The position numbers and the translations under genes are program-made. The notes under the pieces are model-generated. The model did not search any database, was not told the origin of the DNA, and was given only the letters and a program-made list of their open reading frames with translations. This document shows, piece by piece, positions 1 through 3,734 of a stretch of 5,469 nt of DNA (within the stretch, counting starts at the first letter, position 1; every line of letters begins with the position of its first letter). Source of the DNA: Pseudonocardia sp. (lineage in GTDB: Bacteria > Actinomycetota > Actinomycetes > Mycobacteriales > Pseudonocardiaceae); contig JAKDLE010000240.1 of NCBI GenBank assembly GCA_030453005.1, positions 1 to 5,469 of the forward strand, read 5' to 3'.

Positions 1-183
1 GCGAACGTGTTCGCCGGTGACGCCGTCGACGTCGGCGGCACGGTCACCGCGGTCCGCGAGGAGCAGGGCCTGCACCTGGTGGACTGCGAGGTCTGGGCGG
101 ACTCGGGTGACGGCGGCCGCGCCGTCGGCGGAACCGCCACGGTGGCGTTCCCACCGTCAGTCAGCCAGCGAAACGAGCCTTGA
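1..183 (+). CDS. C-terminal fragment of a MaoC-like acyl dehydratase/hydratase (5' end outside window)
   Basis: Frame 1 is open from the first base to a TGA at 181-183, giving 60 residues that begin ANVFAGDAVDVGGTV and end QRNEP. The pattern GD-x-V-x-V-GG-x-V, then a charged turn (VREEQG), a strand (LHLVDCEVW), then GG-x-A-x-V-x-F-P, is what the last strands of MaoC-like and acyl-dehydratase hotdog domains look like. In that family the enzyme adds water to or removes it from enoyl-/hydroxyacyl-CoA or acyl-ACP. The catalytic Asp/His region would lie upstream and cannot be seen, so activity and substrate are unknown. The gene converges on the acyl-CoA ligase gene and their 3' ends overlap by 23 bp (161-183), so no terminator can sit between them. 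A hydratase fits chemically next to a ligase and a dehydrogenase. It could instead be another hotdog-fold protein. Confidence 0.6.
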   Translation, partial: ANVFAGDAVDVGGTVTAVREEQGLHLVDCEVWADSGDGGRAVGGTATVAFPPSVSQRNEP

Positions 184-1681
184 GGGCCGGCTTGTCGACC
201 TTGTTCGTCCCGGTGCGGGGGATCGCGTCGACGATCTCGATCCGACGGGGGCGCTGCAGGCCACACAAGTCCGGCCGGGTCTCGCAGTAGGCGGCGATGT
301 CGTCGGCGGTGACGCCCGGCTGCGCCGGCACGACGATCGCGGTGACCTGCTCGGAGAAGCGCTCGTGCGGGATCCCGATGACGGTGACCTCGGCGATGAG
401 CGGGCAGGCCAGCAGGTGTCCCTCGACCATCTGCGGGTAGATGTTCTCCCCGCCGCTGATGATCATGTCGTCGGCGCGCTCGACGTAGTAGAGGTAGCCG
501 TCCGGGGCCTCCCGGACGAGGTCGGTGGTGCGGAACCACCCCTCGTGGAACTTCTGTGCGTTCACCTCGGGCAGCTGCCAGTACCCCGGGGTGACCGCGT
601 CACCGCGGACCCACAGCTCGCCGACCTCGTCGGCGCCGTAGGGGAGGGCCGTCGTGGAGCCGGTGGGGACGATCTGCCAGCGCACAATCTGCTTGAGGGG
701 CGTGCCCAGGGAGCCGTACCGGCGTTCGGAGTCCATCGGCTCGGTGATCGCCAGACCGCTCTGCTCGGTCTGTCCGTAGATGTTGACGGGGACGACCCCG
801 GTCAGCGCGGTGAACTGCTTGAGGCGGGCTTCCGGCATCGCCGAGCCACCGACCATGCAAACCCGGACGGAGCCGAGGTCACGGCCCTGTCCGTCGAGCA
901 GGTTCACGATATCGATCATCATCGCCGGGACGATGGCGAGGACGGTCGGCCGCAGGGCCACGATGTCGTCGAGGAACTCCGCGGCCTGCCAGCGACGCAG
1001 GGTGACCGTGCCGCCCGCGAGCAGCAGCGGCAGCGAGATCAGCTGCAGCCCGCCGACGTGGAACAGTGGCGTGCAGACCAGCGCGTGGTCCGCCGGCCCG
1101 ATGTCGAACACGTCGATCACCGCCTCGCACTCGGCTGCGGTGTTGCGGTGGGTCTGCCGGACGCCCTTCGGAGTGCCGGTGGAGCCGCTGGTGTACATCA
1201 GCAGGGCGTCGTCGTCGTCGAGCCGGGGGACGGTCGTGCACAGCGGCTCCCCCGAGGCCGCCTCGGTGAAGCTGCAGAGCGCACCGTCGGTCGGGGTCAG
1301 GGCGATGACGTGGTCGGCGAGCTCGGTCCCGTCGAGGGTCGTGCGCAGCCGGTCGACGTCGGCGCCGAGCGCGAGCACCCACCGCGCCCCGGAGTCGATC
1401 GCGGCGTGCCGCAGGGCGGCGGGGGCGAACATGTAGTTGAAGGGGACGGCCACGCCGCCCGCCTTCCAGATCCCGAGCAGCGCCGGGATCCATTCGGGTT
1501 CGTTGTGCAGGTAGACGCCGACCCGGTCGCCCGGCTCCAGCCCCTGGTCGCGCAGGAAGCCCGCGAACCGCGCCGCCGTGTCGAGCAGATCGCCGTACGT
1601 CGACGCCGATGGGCCGCAGCGCAGCGCGACCTGGTCGGTGCGCCGGCGGGCCGCGCGTTCGATCGAGGTGAGCACGTTCAT
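161..1681 (-). CDS. AMP-forming acyl-CoA synthetase/ligase (ANL superfamily), 506 aa
   Basis: This enzyme would activate a carboxylic acid with ATP to an acyl-adenylate and then form the acyl-CoA thioester in the cytoplasm. All ANL landmarks are present: the phosphate-binding loop YTSGSTGTPKG (about 163-173), YGQTE (302-306), GELWVRG (354-360), the ribose-binding Asp in RTTD (D387), the hinge region ERADDMIISGGENIYP (401-416), and the C-terminal catalytic lysine in PRTGTNKVDK (K494). Length is usual for medium-chain, aryl or alicyclic acid ligases, and substrate cannot be read from sequence. The open frame extends upstream to 1951, but the ATG at 1681 is chosen because GGGAGG lies 8 nt before it, the protein then begins in typical fashion (MNVLTSIERAARR), and the extension would run into the dehydrogenase gene. 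The gene follows the dehydrogenase by 26 bp, so the two are probably co-transcribed. Its stop (complement of TCA at 161-163) lies inside the convergent hydratase-like gene. Confidence 0.95.
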   Translation of the reverse strand: MNVLTSIERAARRRTDQVALRCGPSASTYGDLLDTAARFAGFLRDQGLEPGDRVGVYLHNEPEWIPALLGIWKAGGVAVPFNYMFAPAALRHAAIDSGARWVLALGADVDRLRTTLDGTELADHVIALTPTDGALCSFTEAASGEPLCTTVPRLDDDDALLMYTSGSTGTPKGVRQTHRNTAAECEAVIDVFDIGPADHALVCTPLFHVGGLQLISLPLLLAGGTVTLRRWQAAEFLDDIVALRPTVLAIVPAMMIDIVNLLDGQGRDLGSVRVCMVGGSAMPEARLKQFTALTGVVPVNIYGQTEQSGLAITEPMDSERRYGSLGTPLKQIVRWQIVPTGSTTALPYGADEVGELWVRGDAVTPGYWQLPEVNAQKFHEGWFRTTDLVREAPDGYLYYVERADDMIISGGENIYPQMVEGHLLACPLIAEVTVIGIPHERFSEQVTAIVVPAQPGVTADDIAAYCETRPDLCGLQRPRRIEIVDAIPRTGTNKVDKPALKARFAG

Positions 1682-1689
1682 CGTCGGAG

Positions 1690-1695
1690 CCTCCC
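1690..1695 (-). promoter_or_regulatory. Ribosome binding site of the acyl-CoA ligase gene
   Basis: Read on the minus strand this is GGGAGG, with an 8-nt spacer to the ATG at 1681. It fixes the ligase start over the longer upstream open frame. It lies in the 26-bp gap after the dehydrogenase stop, as expected for internal translation initiation in a two-gene operon. Confidence 0.75.
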
Positions 1696-1707
1696 GGTCG
1701 GGACGGG

Positions 1708-2873
1708 TCAGTAGGAGCGCGGCAGGCCGAAGGACTCGGCGAGGTTGTTGCGCGCCATCTCGTTGCTGATCGGTGCGATCCGGAACTGGCGCAGGTCGCG
1801 CCAGAAGCGCTGGGCGTGGGTCTCGCTGGAGATGCCCATGCCTCCGAGGATCTGGATGCCCCGGTCCGCGGCCGCCACGGCGAGCTCCGAGGTCACGACC
1901 TTGACCATGTTGGCCTCCTGGTGGCAGGGCAGGCTCGAGGCCTCGCGCCACGCGGCGTCGAACACCATCAGCTCGCTCTGCTTCTGGCCCAGGACCGTGT
2001 CGGCGATGTAGTGCTGGATGATCTGGTGTCCGCCGATGACCTTGCCGAAGGTCATGCGGTTCTTGGCGTACTCGACGGACTCCTCGAGGATCCCGTCGAG
2101 CATGCCGAGGGCCAGTGCGCCGCTCATCACCCGCTCGTTGTTCAGCGAGGTGAGCAGGACCTTGAACCCCTGGTGCTCGGTCCCGAGCAGCTGGGAGTCC
2201 GGGACGAAGACGTCGTCGAGGAACACCTCGCAGGAGCCCATCGCGCGCATGCCGAGCTTGGGGATGTAGCGCATCTCGATGCCGGGTGAGTCCGTGGGGA
2301 CCAGCAGCAGTGTGGTGGGGGCCCGCTTCCCCGGGGCGTCGGGGTCACCGCTGCGCGCGAGCAGCAGCAGGTAGGTGCCTCCTTCGCCCCGGTCGACCAC
2401 ATCTTCTGGCCGTTGACCCGCCAGCCGCCGTCGACCTTCTTCGCCCGGGTGGTCATCGCGCCGAGCAGGTCGGTGCCGCCGCCGGGCTCGGTCACGGCGA
2501 TGGAGAAGCGGATCTCGCCCGCGGCGAGCTTCGGCAGGTACTCGCGCTTCTGCTCCTCGGTACCGCCGTGGGAGAGCGCCTTGGCGCCGGCGAACGAGGG
2601 GATGCCCCACACCCAGGACAGGCCGCCGAGGCTGCGGGCGAGCTCCCGGGCGAGCACGGCGGTGTCCACCGCGTTGCCGCCCTGGCCGCCGTAGTCCTCG
2701 TCGATCCCCATGGCGTGGAAGCCGGCCTCGGCCATGCCCTCCCACAGCTCGTAGGGGTACTGGTACTCCCGCTTCTCCAGCTCGCACGCGTGTTCGGGCG
2801 GGAAGTTCTTGTCCACCCACGAGCGCACGGAGTCGCGGAACGCGCGGCGGTCGTCGTCCAGGTCGAGCAGCAT
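1708..2873 (-). pseudogene. Acyl-CoA dehydrogenase gene with a one-base frameshift (388 aa if restored)
   Basis: Acyl-CoA dehydrogenases are FAD enzymes that introduce an alpha,beta double bond into acyl-CoA and pass electrons to ETF. The N-terminal part (ATG at 2873, MLLDLDDDRRAFRDSVRSW) reads in one frame through the FAD/substrate-loop motifs AVTEPGGGTD (126-135) and GQKMWSTG (155-162). The remainder, from TYLLLLARSGD through GMGISSETHAQRFWRD to the C-terminus LPRSY, reads in another frame. One missing base near codon 165 restores 389 codons, a normal full length. Without repair, translation from 2873 would end at 2142 after 243 residues and lose most of the C-terminal half. In the restored protein the usual C-terminal catalytic Glu position is Pro (APIS, P368), while a Glu is present in NNER (E247), the place used by isovaleryl- and long-chain enzymes. 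It is the first gene of the unit with the ligase and divergent from the TetR gene. No Shine-Dalgarno is visible. A sequencing error is as likely as a true pseudogene. Confidence 0.9.
2378..2390 (-). other. Frameshift site inside the acyl-CoA dehydrogenase gene
   Basis: On the minus strand the codons ACC GGG GCG AAG GAG are in the N-terminal frame, and GGC ACC TAC CTG directly after is in the C-terminal frame, shifted by one missing base. Adding a G to GAG-GC gives AKEGTY, and adding one to the run of four G (2387-2390) gives GGEGGTY. Both keep the family fold pattern, so the exact base cannot be decided. Short G/C runs are common places for indel errors. Confidence 0.85.
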
Positions 2874-2880
2874 GACGACG

Positions 2881-2886
2881 ACGCTA
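2881..2886 (-). promoter_or_regulatory. Probable -10 box (TAGCGT) of a leaderless promoter for the dehydrogenase-ligase unit
   Basis: TAGCGT fits the actinobacterial TANNNT -10 consensus. It ends exactly 7 nt before the ATG at 2873, so the transcript would begin at or next to the start codon. This agrees with the absence of any Shine-Dalgarno sequence. No convincing -35 box is visible, which is usual in this group. The central palindrome would lie at about -36 to -52 from this start. Confidence 0.5.
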
Positions 2887-2908
2887 GAAGGGTGTGGCCT
2901 GATCGGGT

Positions 2909-2925
2909 TGTCGCGTAACGCGACA
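2909..2925. promoter_or_regulatory. Perfect 17-bp inverted repeat, probable operator of the TetR regulator
   Basis: TGTCGCG and CGCGACA form a perfect 7-bp inverted repeat around TAA, near the middle of the gap between the divergent dehydrogenase and TetR genes. TetR dimers usually bind inverted repeats of about this size next to their own gene. The centre (2917) lies 44 bp from the proposed dehydrogenase transcription start and 50 bp from that of the tetR-type gene, so one bound dimer could affect both promoters. That the neighbouring TetR protein binds here is inferred from position and symmetry. Confidence 0.65.
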
Positions 2926-2953
2926 GCCACCGATATCCCGCTCCCGGCCGGGT

Positions 2954-2959
2954 TATCGT
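2954..2959 (+). promoter_or_regulatory. Probable -10 box (TATCGT) of a leaderless promoter for the TetR gene
   Basis: TATCGT fits TANNNT and ends exactly 7 nt before the GTG at 2967, the same geometry as on the opposite strand. This favours 2967 over the in-frame GTG at 2958, which lies inside the box. A rival promoter is TTGTCG (2908-2913) with GATATC (2932-2937) at 18-nt spacing, which would overlap the operator and give a short leader. Confidence 0.45.
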
Positions 2960-2966
2960 GCCCGGC

Positions 2967-3584
2967 GTGGCGAGTCCGAGCAGCAGCGCAGCGACAGCCG
3001 GTGGAACCGGCGGCAGGATCCGGCTCGATGCCGATGACCGGCGCGACCAGATTCTGGAGGGAGCGCGGCGGCTCTTCGCCGAACGGCCGTACTCGAGTGT
3101 CTCCACGACGGAGCTGGCGACCGCGGCGGGCACCACGCGGACGAACCTGCACTACTACTTCGGCACCAAGCGGGGCCTCTACCTCGAGGTACTGCGGGAG
3201 TTCGGGCAGCTGCCCGCCCTGCCGGCCGAGGGCGCGGGCCGGGCGACCGGCCCCGCCGAGCTCGCCCGGCTCTTCGCGCGCTGGCTCGACGTCCTCGAAC
3301 AGCACCCGCAGACGATCATGACGATGATCGGCACCTCGGCTCCCGGCGCCGACCCGGAGGTGGAGGCGGTGTTCCGGGACGGCCTGCGCGCCTGGGAGGA
3401 CCGGCTGATCGCCGTGCTCGAGCTGCACGACGAGCCGTCGACCCGAGCGATGATCCGGAGCTTCCAGGGAATGGTCTCCGCGTCGATCGCCGAGTGGCTC
3501 AACACCGGTTCGATGACCAAGGCGCAGGTCCACAACCTGCTCACGCGCACTCTGCTCTCCATCGCCGGGGGAGTCGCCCGCTGA
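2967..3584 (+). CDS. TetR/AcrR-family transcriptional regulator, 205 aa
   Basis: This is a DNA-binding, ligand-responsive regulator. The N-terminal domain carries the family helix-turn-helix: DDRRDQILEGARRLFAER (helix 1), STTELATAAG (helix 2), then TTRTNLHYYFGTKRGLY (recognition helix and the conserved Y-x-F-x-x-K-x-x-L region), within about residues 23-75. The rest is an all-helical ligand/dimer domain with no recognisable subfamily motif, ending SIAGGVAR. About 20 low-complexity Ser/Ala/Gly residues precede the HTH. The start is uncertain: GTG at 2967 is preferred because a TANNNT box lies 7 nt upstream, while the in-frame GTG at 2958 would add three residues. Neither has a Shine-Dalgarno. 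The gene is divergent from the dehydrogenase-ligase unit across a perfect palindrome, so it most likely controls that unit and itself, probably sensing an acyl-CoA made in the pathway (inference). Confidence 0.93.
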   Translation: MASPSSSAATAGGTGGRIRLDADDRRDQILEGARRLFAERPYSSVSTTELATAAGTTRTNLHYYFGTKRGLYLEVLREFGQLPALPAEGAGRATGPAELARLFARWLDVLEQHPQTIMTMIGTSAPGADPEVEAVFRDGLRAWEDRLIAVLELHDEPSTRAMIRSFQGMVSASIAEWLNTGSMTKAQVHNLLTRTLLSIAGGVAR

Positions 3585-3596
3585 GCGCGACCCTTC

Positions 3597-3626
3597 TTGA
3601 CAGACTGTCAGTAGTGGGGCCATGCT
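3597..3626 (+). promoter_or_regulatory. Probable promoter for the AcoR-like regulator gene
   Basis: TTGACA at 3597-3602 matches the -35 consensus exactly. With an 18-nt spacer, CATGCT at 3621-3626 is the best -10 candidate and matches TATAAT at positions 2, 3 and 6 only. Transcription would start near 3633 and leave a leader of about 100 nt before the GTG at 3734. The -10 is weak, so the promoter may need an activator or the call may be wrong. Confidence 0.4.
3598..3610. promoter_or_regulatory. 13-bp palindrome overlapping the -35 box, possible operator
   Basis: TGACAG and CTGTCA form a perfect 6-bp inverted repeat around a single A. It lies 14 bp after the TetR stop codon and covers nearly all of the TTGACA box, a position where bound protein would block RNA polymerase. 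Its sequence differs from the palindrome at 2909-2925, so the same protein need not bind both. Confidence 0.5.
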
Positions 3627-3721
3627 CCGGGTCACGCGATGCCGTGGTCCGTCGTGGGGCCGTGGCAGTGAGCCGTCGGGAGTGAACGTGGACTGCGCCG
3701 TCGTTCGAACCGTTCGCCGCC

Positions 3722-3734
3722 CGGGGGTGCCCCG
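3722..3734 (+). other. Small GC hairpin covering the ribosome-binding region of the AcoR-like gene
   Basis: CGGGG (3722-3726) and CCCCG (3730-3734) pair around the loop GTG. The only G-rich Shine-Dalgarno candidate (3723-3727) is in the left arm and the proposed GTG start begins at 3734, so in mRNA the stem would partly hide the initiation region. Five GC pairs are easily met by chance at this base composition. Confidence 0.3.

Larger units (their letters stand above)
3585..3733. other. 149-bp gap between the two regulator genes
   Basis: This non-coding stretch holds a consensus-type promoter and a palindrome near its left end and a small GC hairpin at its right end, each listed separately. 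I see no clear rho-independent terminator for the TetR gene: no stem followed by a T run. The frame of the downstream gene is closed by a TGA at 3683-3685, which limits how far upstream its start could be. Confidence 0.6.

Noticed and set aside
480..500. ERADD in place of the more familiar GRxKD hinge motif in the ligase
   Set aside because: The Arg and the second Asp are kept, and this variant is familiar from many fatty- and aryl-acid CoA ligases, so it does not suggest loss of activity.
1207..1220. Tandem GTC triplets, possible microsatellite
   Set aside because: They encode the run of four Asp just before the ligase phosphate-binding loop, where acidic residues are common, so this is ordinary codon repetition.
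17..1714. Long plus-strand open frame opposite the ligase gene
   Set aside because: Its translation is a low-complexity Arg/Gly/Asp/Val mixture with no domain, while the minus strand here encodes an unmistakable acyl-CoA ligase. It is an antisense shadow typical of GC-rich DNA.
2378..2390. Programmed -1 ribosomal frameshifting in the dehydrogenase gene
   Set aside because: No X-XXY-YYZ slippery heptamer is present around the shift (codons GGG GCG AAG GAG), and tRNA re-pairing one base back would be poor. A mutation or sequencing indel is simpler.
3703..3716. GTTCGAAC palindrome followed by CGTTCG, resembling a tRNA T-arm
   Set aside because: No acceptor, D or anticodon arms can be formed around it, so it is not a tRNA gene. 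An 8-bp palindrome alone supports nothing more.
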